From: Lepiota brunneoincarnata
Lineage: Eukaryota; Basidiomycota; Agaricomycetes; Agaricales; Agaricaceae
Direction of reading: 5' to 3'
DNA: 64,000 nucleotides
Assembly (NCBI GenBank): GCA_023014365.1
Contig: JAEBUN010000009.1
Coordinates: forward strand, 62,001 to 126,000
Under the pieces are notes generated by a model. The model was not told the origin of the DNA, made no database searches, and was given only the letters and a program-made list of their open reading frames with translations. The translations under genes were made by a program, and so were the position numbers. Each line of letters begins with the position of its first letter. The first letter of the stretch is position 1. This document shows, one piece after another, positions 35,171 to 46,270 of this stretch.

Positions 35171-36396
35171 TAGGGGGTCTTCAGGTATTTTTCTGATAAT
35201 TCAGTAGTCACTAGGCATTGTTGCTGGTACTGGTCGGACTTTGTTGGTGACCTTTTGTAAGCTAGGCAGTGGGCCTCAATGTTGTAAGTGAAAGTCGATG
35301 AGAGGATTGCCTCTGTTAATGTGTTATCTCCTCCACAGATCCTCCATACTCCTTCGTCCTCTATTCCCCTCATCACTACCAATCCTTTCCTTGTCTTCTC
35401 CTCCACTCTCTCTCTCATTGGCACCACCACCTTTCTTTCCTTCCCCACCGGGTCCGTCACCACTACCTCAACATTACCATCCTCCTGCTCTACTTTCCCC
35501 AACCTCACTCCTTGTTGCCAGGGCCTTCCCAACAACAACTGATATGGTGCCATTTTCACAACAAATGCATGTGCAAATGTCTTCAAACCTCCTACCATGA
35601 TCTCCAACCACTTGACACAACCCTCTAGGTTCTCCTTCCCACCATTCACTGTCTGCATCACCATCCTCCTCACCCTATTCACCTTTATCCCCAACTCATC
35701 ACATAAATCCTGTCTCACCAATATGATCTCTGACCCTTCATCCAACAGTCCTATCTCAACTGCTCTCTTTCCCTCTGTTCCTTTCACTGTCACTTCCACC
35801 TCTCGAAGTGGTGTTGTAAACTCAAGCAACATCCCAGGTACTGCTGCTACAACAGCTCCCATCATCGGAGCTTTCTGTGTACGTGTGTTGTCAATCATGA
35901 GTTTGCAAAGGTCCCCACTGATTGATAGTAACTCCTTTACGGTGACTTTAGGGACTTCAGCTTCAAGTATGTGTTCATAGATCCCTTGTGTTATTGATGT
36001 GCTTGAGATTTTTGACTTGAGTTTGTATGCTGGGTGTGTCTTGGCTGCTTCCTCCTTTCGTCCTTCTTCCCTAGTCTCTGCTGACTCTTCACTACTCTTC
36101 CCAGCTCCTCTCTTCTCTTGTGCTCTCATTGTCACCATCCCTTCCACTTCTGACTTCTTCTCATTTCCCAACTCCTCCAACTCGACTATTGCTCTCCACA
36201 CAAATCCTTCTTCTCTAGTCTCCATCTCTTGTGCTGAAACATACGAGGTAAGTGGTATGGATGAAGGGGTTGGGGCTGGTACTGGTGGTGTTATACTCAC
36301 ACTGGGGGTTGCCCGTAGTGGTCCCCCCCACTTCTGATCTATAGCTCCTTTGAACCCTCCTGGATGTTGTTCAATATGCAAGCCATCTCCATGCAT
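35167..36396 (-). pseudogene. Element A protease-region open frame
   Basis: A 409-codon open frame between gag and reverse transcriptase. The retropepsin core is VEIGLLDEGSEIILVRQDLC followed by hydrophobic strands, and a later LLGRPWQQGVRLGKVEQEDG typical of gypsy protease domains (an ILG-x-x-W equivalent). The catalytic DT/SG triplet reads D-E-G here, so activity is doubtful. Upstream is a charged, low-complexity linker (EEKKSEVEGM... EESAETREEG). Confidence 0.75.
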
Positions 36397-36462
36397 GTGG
36401 TACCCTCCAGCTAGGATAAGTAATCCACCTGCTCAAACATACTTGGTTGCGATGGGGCATGC

Positions 36463-37125
36463 TCAAAGCCTATGTGAGGGATCTTTACACATGAGGCATG
36501 TGTAGTTCTGGGGTGTCATGGGCGTCCCACATCCTGGCTGATTTTGTATGAAGGCTGTTGTTGATGCTGTTGGTATCCATTGTGCTGGTGGTGAAATGTG
36601 TTCGGCGACAGTTGGGGCTACCAAAACTAGCTGGGTGTAAGTTGCCATGTATGTTGCATCAGTTACCTCTAGCCCATGTAGTTTCCTCATGAGTTTTTTG
36701 ACCTCATCCATCACTCCTCCCTTCTTCTTTTCCTTCTCCTCTTCAACCTTTACCTTCCTTGTTCTCACCTCCTTCTTTGTTTTTCCAGCCTTTCACCTAT
36801 ATTGTCGTCATCCCTCTTCCTCACTGGACTCTTCATCTGTTGACATCTCAACAGATGACTCCTCTGACTCCTCACTACTACTCCGTTCTCGTCTCTTCTT
36901 TCCCTTCTCTCGTTTCTTCAAACTCTTCCTCATCCTTTGTTCCCATAACTCTTTTTCATCTACTGCTTCCTTCGAAAACACAAATCTCCCTGCCTTCAGT
37001 ACTTTCTTGATTTTGGGGATCTGCAAATGGTCCAGGTTACTGTCCTCCTTTTTGAGTTGATCCCAGATGGTGTGTCAAGTGCTGAGGGAAAGTCCTTTCC
37101 AAAAGTAGTGATCACCTTCATCTGT
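36463..37125 (-). pseudogene. Element A gag, C-terminal part
   Basis: On the minus strand this continues the gag that starts at 56508: TDEGDHYFWKGLSLST, a stop, TIWDQLKKEDSNLDHLQIPK, a very acidic/basic stretch (KKREKGKKRRERSSSEESEE) and the beginning of a zinc knuckle, CLMCKDPSHRL, then a stop. The join KKIT to TDEGDHYFW across element B restores a sensible frame. Confidence 0.75.
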
Positions 37126-38338
37126 TGAAAAGGTGGAAACGTTCATGGGTTTTAATATAGATAAATGGCTTGTTCTCACTAAGCTTAGTTGAAATCCGAT
37201 AAGCTTAAGTTAATACAAGTAGTATGAGATAGATAATGAACAGTTTCATCTTTTAGGGTGTTCTGGGGGTGCATTCTGACAGCAAAATTCAAGAGAATAG
37301 TGTTTTTAGAGGTTAACAAACAGCTGTTGAAGTTATCTTAGCCATATGGTGCAACAGTGAAAGGACAATCCCTGTCAATTCAAAGCGCAGGGTCTCTAGT
37401 CTCTGGTCTCTGGTCTCTGAACTCTGTTCTCTGTCTCTGTCTCTGGGTTGGTCAATGACTGAAGAAATCACACTTAACGACGCACACTAAATAGTCCTCT
37501 GAAACCGTTCTTGATCACGGCTTGCAGACTTGTGTGTGGAAGTGGGGGTGAGACCTCTTGCTTCTCCACGAACAAGTGCAACTGTATTTATATTGTTTAG
37601 ATACATGTGAGAGATAGTAAATATGAAATAGAAAACAATAAGCTTAATTGTTACAGGTACTGCAGAATGTTTTGGAAGGTTTGGCAGCATTTCTACCTTG
37701 CCTTGGGTTATGGGTTTTTCTCTGATTGATGAATGGCAATCCAGCCAGACATGTTCCATGCTTGTCTGCATTATTCTGTGTCCACACGAGCGCGTTAAGC
37801 CTCTGGATCAATTATGATCGGAATGTATGGCATATGTACAATCCCTTGATCCATTGTAATTAATCTCAGTCAGGCAGTATGCTGAGGTGCCAGGACCCAC
37901 AAAGCACTCATTAATTATGAGTCTTTGATATGTCTAGGGTTTTGGGCATCAGGTGTTGCCTCCCGAACGTTGGACATTCTGTTCCATGGTCCAGTCATCA
38001 TTATTGGGCTTGCTATGGGTGTAATACCCCTGTGACAGCTGCTATGTACATTCTTTAGGTTCCAACGAATCCGAGTTCATCAGAAAACTGCTCATAAGGT
38101 CCCTTGATGCGACTGGAGTATACTCAATAGGCTATGTAAAGTCCGGAATCCCTCTGGAGAGCATTCTGATAGCTTGGTTCACTAAGCTTAGTGATAATGA
38201 GCTGGTTTGAACACTTCTGAGGCTCGAATATCCTCAGTTCGGTCAAACTGGCTACTATGGGACATAGTACCAATCCTCTATAGGGTTCTTTAATGATATA
38301 GCCAATGATTCTATGTACAGAATTGTTCCGGAGTATGG

Positions 38339-40208
38339 TGTTGCACCACAAAATCATTTCATTTGTGAAATCACTAGCTAATAAAGTAACTAACTCTCCA
38401 TTACTGAATAATATCAGTATATGGCCATGGTCAGACACTGGGTGCGAGAGATTTAGAATACTATCTAAAATATGTGAAGGCGGACATCTCAGAAACAGAA
38501 CCAGAACACCCAGACAAGTAAAAGTGATGTTAACTAACTTATGGGTGACAAGGCTATGGAAGAATGACTCTGGTATGAATGTACCTGAGCATTGTATCCG
38601 ATACTGTGTTAACTAAGATATTAGTTAAGATACTCATGACTGCATAAAAAGACCCATTTCTTCACCTCTGCCCTAAAAAGCAGATGAGTTGCAACACCTA
38701 TGTCATCCAGATGGTGCCTAGTCATAATAACAGGTCTGGGAGTGAATCTTGACAAAAGAATGTAGGGATTAGCTGAATGCCCTGACAAGAATGTCCCCTT
38801 GAAACGGTTCTGATGATATTGAAACCTAAGGGATCAAATGGGGGTATCCCAGAGGATACTCAGGGAAGGATGCCCCCTCATAAAAAAAAAACAAAAAGAG
38901 ATCAGAAATGATGAACTAGAAAATGAAGATTGATAAGAATAGAATAAGCTAATTAATTCTAGTATTAGTCTACTACCTGAAGACTATGGAAGTGGACTTT
39001 AGAACATTAGGGTTGAAAAGCTCAGGTGTGGAGAGTCCGAGAATAAAATAAAAACCAATAGATAAACATTAGCGAGGAAACTCACTAACCCAGCTGGCTG
39101 TGATATAAATAGCCAGGCACCTAGGGAGCAAGTCCCTGAGAGCAAATTGATGTCGCTGATATCAGAACTCCTAGAATGATGCTCCTAAATGATGAGGAGA
39201 CAATTAAATTATGAAGCTGAAGGCTTGTTTCAGGTATACCCATAAGTTAATTGTATATTGTTATAAAAACTCATTTGTAAATTACATGGGAGGGAAGAAA
39301 CTGCTTGCCTATTTCCCCCCCTGATTGTATGGTTGATTAGGATAGGAATATAAAGCAATTTTACGTGATTTTCTTCGGTCATAAGACCACCAGAGACTTA
39401 AAGAGTTATACTCTTTAAAACCAGACCCTGTGAAACAATTGAGATATTGACAGACCCTTCTGCTTGACTCAAGAACTGAATACGAGTTGCTATGCCTCTT
39501 CTGTTCTTAAGTAGAAAGTTCACTAACTTCCATTTCTTTGGGTTCCTCTTAGAGGTCTTGCCTCAGAAGTATACCATTGAATTGTAGAGCTGTTTAATTG
39601 AGAAGCGAACATAGTACACTAGGGCCTGTTGAAGACATTGTCCACTAGGTCTATCTAGTCTAAAGATACTTACTGCAGGAGCTTGCTAGCAGCCTGTCTC
39701 ACTGAGTAGTATAAAAGTTTCATTGCCTTGTTCAGAAGCTGTAGTGCACTAGGGCCTGTTAGATAATGCCATCTGCTAGGCCTACTAGCTTAAAGACACT
39801 TACTGCAGGAGCTTGTCAAAAGCCTGTCTCGCTGGGTAGTGTAAATTTACAGTATTGTCAAGAGAAAAGGATGTAGTATGCTAGGGCCCGCTAGAACACA
39901 TTGTCTGCTAGGTCTACGGAGGTTCACTGATTGCGAAAGCTTGCGTTTTGCCTGACTTATCAAATCGTGAAGATATTAGTTAACATATTATATAGTAATG
40001 ACCATCAAAGTTCCTATTGTATTCAGATAGAACAACTGTCTGTCTAGTTGGAGACTAAGAGAATAACATACCAAAACCCTAAAAACACTAGAATTGAATG
40101 TATTTCTGGAGATCTGTGACAACCTCTCCCCCATGAACTTATAAAGTCGGAATTAGTGAACCTGTTAACAAACTTCATTTTCAATCTTGTAAAGTAATCC
40201 GCATTTCA
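38339..40208. mobile_element. Solo LTR C inserted in element B's LTR
   Basis: A 1870-bp segment beginning TGTTGCACCA and ending GCATTTCA, flanked by ATGG on both sides (38335-38338, 40209-40212). The other LTR of B has a single ATGG at the same place, so this is an insertion. TG...CA ends, a 4-bp duplication and the absence of coding sequence fit a solo LTR of an unrelated retrotransposon. No partner LTR is visible in the window. Confidence 0.75.
39608..39970. repeat. Three diverged tandem units of about 128 bp inside LTR C
   Basis: Each unit contains CACTAGGGCCTGTT (or a variant), a CTAGGYCTA box, a TTACTGCAGGAGCTTG box (weak in unit 3) and a GCCTGTCTC box. Unit starts are about 39608, 39741 and 39871. 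This looks like promoter or enhancer repetition within an LTR. Confidence 0.65.
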
Positions 40209-40571
40209 ATGGAATTCATGTATAGGCATGAAATTGGCATATCATCTCCCCCTAACCAATTGCTGACTGTCCTCAGTCATTATCTCCTTCAAATTTGCAG
40301 TATCTGAGTCTCTCTGATATGCTCTATGTTCTAGAACGTTCACCAGCTTCGAGAGTAGCATACTTTCGCTAAGCTTATTCCAAGATGATGTCATGTCACC
40401 AAGTTTAAATGTATAGATCAACTTCTTGTTGCTATAGCCTAAATTTTTATCTCATTATTGGGTCTTTTAAAAGTCCCAAGGTCTCGTTTCCTCTCTTTCG
40501 TTCTCCCTCTCACTTCTCACTTGTCTATTTTCATCTCAACTTCCAGTCTTCTATGCCCACCCACAGCAACG

Positions 40572-42603
40572 ATGGACAGAAACATGCGCAGCAACAAGAG
40601 AGCTTGTCATGATGAAGATTCAGATTCTTCCTCTAGTAAGCAATGTTTGTTTTACTGTTGTCCTTGTCTTGCTAACACCATCTTCAGACTATACTGAGCC
40701 AAGGAGCACCCATATGGCTCCAGGAAACGCGTCTTCTCCTTCAATCGTGCAACATAAGTTGCATTTTTCCCCTGTTCTCATTGTCACCACTCATGTTTTT
40801 CTCTGCTTTTAGGTCTCACTATTTGCCTACCAGCGCGTCACAACCTCCTGCCTCAATGGGAACCACCAGCACCGTGTACTAGGAGGGCTAGAGGAGGGTG
40901 AGGAGCTCAAGGAGCTTGCGGAAATTGTCAGGTAGGTGTGGCAAGGACCCCTCCTCCACCATACTCTCTGCCCCACAAACCAACTCCTCCACCGGCCTCT
41001 CCCTTGGCCACTCCAGTGCCAAGACATGTGATTTCCATTGTGTCATTGTGCAGTCCAACCAATGAGCACTCTGCCGGATTTTCCACAGAACCCTTGTCAG
41101 GTATCCCCATTGGCAGGCCCTCTGGTGGATTATCCACAGAGGCTTCATCCAGTTCAATGTCACTGCCCCCTCTTGCCATCTCTCTGCGCACCCTGAATGA
41201 GGAAGACTTGCTGGTGCTCCCTCCCCTGGGTATTGCATCAGATTTGGAGGTGCTGGGCCCTTCAACAAACCAGCCTTCTTCCCCCATACTCTCTTCTGCT
41301 ACTTTAACGTGTAAGCTTAGTCGTTTTTCACAATATATTTGTTCTTTCCACTGACTTCTGCTTTAACGCATATACCAGCTGCCTTTAAAGACAAACAGAG
41401 GGCAAAATCATCGATGCCGCCCCCTCTCCCCTTATTCCTGGTGGGTTCTAACTTGTCATCGCGTTCTCCGGTCCCTGAGGTCTCTCAAGCCAACCTCTTT
41501 AAAATCTTTAGCTGGTCCTCTTCTCTGGATGGGCAACATGTGCTGGCTTCGCCTAGGTGCCCAACACCATCACCACCTCACTTAGCTGGCACTCCAGTCG
41601 AGTCTCCCGCAAGCACCGTGGAGATTTCACCTTCTCCAGATTTGGAGCTCCTTCTGGAGCCTTCGCCTGCCCCTCAAGAACTGACTTTTGTTTTTCAAGA
41701 CACGTTCTTAGCTTCTCTGACCCCCATCCTTTCTTGTTTGCCTAGCCCAGTGGTTCCAGAGATCCCTCAAGAGTCTCCTCATGCTGGCCCATCACGTCAA
41801 CAACGTGTCCTTTTGTCCAAGAAGAGTTCCAACATGTGGACAAAGAAATATGTTCCCCAAGTTTGCGTTCGACACTCTGAGGCTGCCATTATTCGGGACC
41901 ATGGATACTGCCACCCAGTCCTGCTCTTTTGTGAGGACTTTCCTAGGCTGCTGGCAGCTAGCCAGCTTTTGGTATGTTCTCCAAGTTTTTTCATGTTTCC
42001 TTACTGAAGGTTTTGACATCCACCCCAGTACATGCCACCTCAGTCTTGGTGTCCTTCCTGTGCTGCTTGTAAGTTGGAGTGCAAGCCTCTGGGCAAGGGT
42101 AAGAAGTGTCACAGCTGCAACCTCTATAATTACCCCTGCACCTTCACAGACCATCTGCGAGTCTCAGCTGGCATTGCGAACACCCTAGTCATGTCTTCAC
42201 TGACCAGTGAATACCGTAAGTTTCTTTGTTTACTATTTTTCTCCTTTCTTATTCTCTTTATTTTCTAGATCTGGCCGCTTTTGTGCATGTTGTGTCCTCC
42301 AGCTTGGTCAGCCTGGAGGCAAACCACGTTGCTTACGAGGCTTTGGCGTTTCACCACCGTCGGGTGGTTTATCAGTTTGTCCAGGAAATGCAAGCTACCA
42401 GGATGGCCTTGGAAGGTAATGATGTGGTGTTTGTTGAGATGGGGATGGCCAACTCCATTGAAGACATTGAGGCATTCTTTGAGTTTGCCAACAACTTTCC
42501 GGGAGTCCTGACATATGAAGAATTTGAGAAGCTCAAATCACTTCTCTTCCTCACTTTCCCAATGACTCAGGATCCAGAGTCTATCTTGGAGGACTTAAAC
42601 TAG
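40572..42603 (+). CDS. Cargo gene X1 of element B: Zn2Cys6-like cluster protein
   Basis: A spliced gene antisense to gag-pol, between integrase and the 3' LTR. It starts at or near ATG 40572 (MDRNMRSNKRACHDEDSDSS). Introns with clear borders include 40636-40690, about 41311-41389, 41970-42028 and 42218-42268; the exons between 40690 and 41311 are not resolved and may contain frame breaks. Product, in order: Ser/Pro-rich disordered region; WTKKYVPQVCVRHSEAAIIR; a cysteine cluster with spacing CX2CX6CX8CX2CX6C (CPSC...C...C-HSC...YPC), exactly that of fungal Zn2Cys6 domains; then a helical C-terminal domain of about 115 residues ending at TAG 42601-42603. No retroviral domain. DNA binding is inferred from the cluster; the function is unknown. 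Confidence 0.7.
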
Positions 42604-43200
42604 CCACTCCCCTTTTATACCTTTATCTCTTGAATGTAATATCCTATTTTGTCCTGTAGATACATTCATAATTAAAGATTCTTGTCTCTTGGTATCTTTC
42701 TGAGTTGAGCTTGAGGCCTTTCTGAAGACCCTGAGCTAAGCTAAGGCTTCCAGCTGCTTATACACTCATTAGATATTTCTCTGACACTTCTGCGATGCCT
42801 ATTGCCCCTCAACGCGCTGTGATCCGCAACACGTAGCGACCCAGCTCATCCGCTCTGGTTTACTTTCAAGCCTGAACCAGCCTGTCCACAATGTTTGAAA
42901 AAGCTCTTCATGAAAAAGCTTGCGTCAAACTGTCAAACTGAAGCGCCCCTTGGGACCCATCTTCCCCTAGCCAAATTGAAATTGGTGCCCTCACTGTTCC
43001 ATCAGAATCCCTGTGCACACTGATAACTGCGAGACCCTGGCGACATGTTACCTAATAAGGCAACTGTGGTTCAGCAAGTCTGTCGAAGGCTGGCTACTCA
43101 AGATTACAGGTTTCCTAGGCCTCTCAGGTCATAAGCTTAGGGTGGAGGGTGCTCTTCATCCACTTGTTATGATTCGTCATCACTGCCTACAGCCTTTTCT

Positions 43201-43207
43201 TATAAAA
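43201..43207 (+). promoter_or_regulatory. TATA box of cargo gene X2
   Basis: TATAAAA about 46 bp upstream of the ATG at 43253. It lies inside element B on the plus strand, supporting a separately transcribed cargo gene. Confidence 0.5.
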
Positions 43208-43252
43208 GTGAGGAAGTGATGCCTCATTCTAGCAGACACCCTTTGCAAGAAA

Positions 43253-44591
43253 ATGGCTTCTTCTATCCCCCATCTCCAGGTCGAGCTCGACGATCTCATT
43301 AGCAACGCCAAAGGTCATCTTCAGCGCCTGCAAAACAGCCAAGTCGCTCGTCCCCTCATTGAGAAGGCTCTCCTTGCATTCGACGCCCCTAGGGTATGTC
43401 TACTCTTTCCATGCTTCTCTCACCGTTTCTAAATCATTTCTAGTCTGCTTATATTGAAGCGTTATAATGAGGCTATCAAGCTTCATGTCAACCAGGACTA
43501 CGTCTTCCATATCCGCAAGCTCTACAAAATTTACCAAAACAACTACCATTTGTCTTATGAGATGCCCGCGATCTATAAGGCGCTCTCTGAATGCTGTAGC
43601 CACATTAATCGCATTCGTTCTGAAGAATCCCACAAATCCAGGACCGAAGAGGCTCAGAAACCATCGTCCATGACTGGCTCTACTTCCTCCAACGTTGCCA
43701 AAGGCTCTGCTGTCCCCAAATGCGTAAGCTTAGCGTTCTTTTGGCTCCAATCGTCTCCTCATGTATAAGCTTAGCCTTGCAAAGGTCACAAGGCCCCTGT
43801 CTCTGCTACTGTTGTGGTAGACACCAATACCAAGCTTGCTGAGAGTATGACCAGTGCTTCCAACTCCTGAGCAACTGGTGCTGACATGGTAATATAGCTG
43901 CTTCTTAACCTATTACTTTGGCTGAGATAATCGCTTGTCTTCAGGACATGATGGTCAATGAGGAGGTCTCTCAAGCTATCATCAAAGAGGTTTGTGTAGT
44001 CTCGCCTTATCGCAAGCATCGTTTGTCTACCTCTGACGTGGTGTGCCAGCTCTACTCCCCCTAACCACTGATTCTGACTTCATCTTTCGCTAGGAGGCTG
44101 TCAAAAAGTCCTCCTTGTCTAAAGGCACTGTCCATCTTCTTCCCTATTGTCAAGTTCCCAATATGAACACTAAACACTGCTGTTATGCCTGGGCTGAACA
44201 GGTTCTAGCCAACACCAACGCCAATACTGCCAAGCGTGCCTGTACCGAGTTTACTTCCGATGAGCGCACCTTTGCAGGCTTATCTGGTGGGCAATTTCTT
44301 ACTTCTATTCACTAAGCTTAATGGTTCTGACACCTCTCCCAGGCAGCTCGTTTGCTCCAGGAACTCCAAAACCTCCTGTCTTACTCTTGCGACGAGTACA
44401 AATCCAAATCTTGCGGTGACGATGCTCAGTCAGTCAAATGCGACCTCAATTCACTCAGCTGGGACTTCATCAATGCTATTCCCTCGCTCGAAGCCAACTT
44501 AAAGAGGTTTCAATTCCTCATTCAAGAGCACATCTGTCTCAAAAGCCTTTTGCGCAACCTTTCCGACTTGGACAAGTCCTCCCCTGCTTAA
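43253..44591 (+). CDS. Cargo gene X2 of element B: helical protein of unknown function
   Basis: Also antisense to gag-pol. It starts MASSIPHLQVELDDLISNAK; the first exon ends near 43393 at a GTATGT donor. The next exon reads KRYNEAIKLHVNQDYVFHIR and NNYHLSYEMPAIYKALSECC, ending near 43724, where the donor GTAAGCTTAG overlaps a TAAGCTTA motif. A last exon (about 44343-44591) reads AARLLQELQNLLSYSCDEYK and ends DLDKSSPA. Exons between are uncertain, and joining the first two in frame was not possible, so it may be damaged. The product looks largely helical, with no domain I recognise. Codon use and GC are higher than in surrounding retroelement sequence. Confidence 0.5.
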
Positions 44592-44641
44592 GCTTAACAC
44601 TTTTACAGTCCCCAGGATAGTTTTCCTTCAATAAGTAGATA

Positions 44642-46242
44642 CAGTGGCATCCAAAAGTATCGCACCGTCACATGACCAATGGATCAACTCTCTCTCATTC
44701 TTCGAGATCATTGTTGTTTCATCCATAAATTATATTGACAGAGAGCTAATCATGTAGGGAATCGATAAATAGTAGTAGAGAGACATAATATACAGAATTT
44801 AAATCAAAAAATGAGGAGGAGTGTGAAAAGGATGGTGCAATACTTTTGGACATCACCTATTAAGAGATAAGATTAGAGCATTGTGGGATGAAAACAAAAC
44901 CATTCACCTCAAAACAAGTTAGTACTTGGTGTTTCCACCCCGGGCCTTAATTACTGCCTCAACACGATGAGGCATACTCTCAAAAAGGGTGTCCAAATTT
45001 TCTTGAGATATATTACCCCATTCCTCCTGAAGAGCAGCCCACATCTCATCCTGGTTGCGAGGAAGAGGGTCATGGGCATGCACAAGATGATCCAATTGGT
45101 CCCATGCATGCTCTATAATGTTCATATCAGGGCTTGAGGGTGGCCAGTCCAAGCGGCGAATTTTTTTCTTCTTGAAAAATTCCTCAGCAACTTTACTCCT
45201 GTGTTTCAGATCGTTATCCTGCTGGAAAATTGGTGCACTTCGACCTGTGGATCTCAGATTAAGATCCTTGAGAGTCCCTAGATAAGACTTTTCAAGGATC
45301 TTGACATAATCTGGACCACACATGATGCTGGATATCTGATGTAACCTCCCTACCCCCCAACTAGTGATGCACCCCCAAACCATAATATTCCCCCCCCTGT
45401 GTTTGATGTTCTTCTTGGTAAATTGAGGGTCCAGGGCCTGTCTGGGCTTCATCCAAGCATATTGATGGCCATCTGACTTGAAAAGGAGGAATTTAGATTC
45501 ATTGGAGAAAATTACCTCCTTCCAGTCATCAACCATCCAATCAGAATGCTGGCATGCCCATGCAAGTCGTTTCTTCTGATTGATTGGAGAAATGTAGGGA
45601 TGGGGCCTCCTGACTTGGCATATCAATCCTTTCTCCTTTAGGGAGCGTGCTACTGTTTGGCGTAACACACCCGGGAAGGTGGTTTTAGCCAATTCAGTTG
45701 CATTGGATACCTCCGTTCAGGCAAGAAGCTGGGCCCCAACTTGCACTTGGCACTCATCCAGCTTTCAAGGGCGACTGGATTTGGGCCTGACATAATGTGG
45801 ATCTTCAGTTTGGGAGAATCTGTCGAGTACACGGCTGACAGTAGAGTGATGGATACTGATCCTTGACCCAATCTGTCTATGGGTCATCCCAGAAGACTGG
45901 AGTTCAACAATGCGAGCGACTTTAGATGGGGAAGTATAGACCATGGTGTAATGAGGCTGAATGATGCAAAAAACTTGAGGTTTGTTCACTCTGGCTTCAC
46001 CTATATAGCTTCAAAGGTGATTGAACTTAGATGTCCAAAAGAAATGCACCATAGGTGTGGCACTAAAACATGAATTTTATTCCTAGAATACATTATACAG
46101 CAAAGTTTCATTGCCATGATGATTCCTTGTGTCCTGGAGCACGAAACAGCATACTTTGTTTCACCTCAAGTGTTACATGAAATAGATAAGCGAGATCAAG
46201 AGATCAGGTCACATGATGGTGCGATACTTTTGGACGCCACTG
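44642..46242 (-). mobile_element. Tc1-like transposon G (inactive)
   Basis: Ends CAGTGGCATCCAAAAGTATC and its inverted complement, flanked by TA (44640-44641, 46243-46244); 1601 bp. Inverted copies of the outer tip occur just inside each end (44834-44857 and 46030-46050). A different family from the other Tc1 elements in the window. It is inserted in element B just after cargo gene X2. Confidence 0.9.
44919..45989 (-). pseudogene. Tc1 element G transposase, two stops and first Asp lost
   Basis: N-terminal helix-turn-helix: SKVARIVELQSSGMTHRQIG and ISIHHSTVSRVLDRFSQT. After ...PKSSRP an in-frame TGA, then KLDECQVQVGAQLLA, a second TGA, and TELAKTTFPGVLRQTVARSL onward is open to the end (GGNTKY). 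The catalytic core has FQQDND (second Asp) and MNIIEHAWD (Glu), but the first motif reads SNES instead of SDES, so the first catalytic Asp is Asn. The two stops and the lost Asp make it inactive. Confidence 0.85.
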
Positions 46243-46270
46243 TAGTTCTGTCCACAATATCAGGTTTTCT

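Larger units (their letters stand above)
37126..40244 (-). repeat. LTR of element B (3' LTR), containing solo LTR C
   Basis: Matches 53168-56075 end to end except for the inserted segments. The part 37126-38338 plus 40209-40244 is the LTR proper. CT-rich microrepeats (TCTCTGG/TCTCTGT) occur around 37391-37446 and are longer in the other LTR. Confidence 0.88.

Noticed and set aside
35288..37060. Several plus-strand Ser/Pro/Leu-rich open frames
   Set aside because: They are antisense shadows of the charged gag and protease linkers of element A.
39608..39970. CRISPR-like array
   Set aside because: Only three diverged 128-bp units without regular spacers, in eukaryotic LTR sequence.
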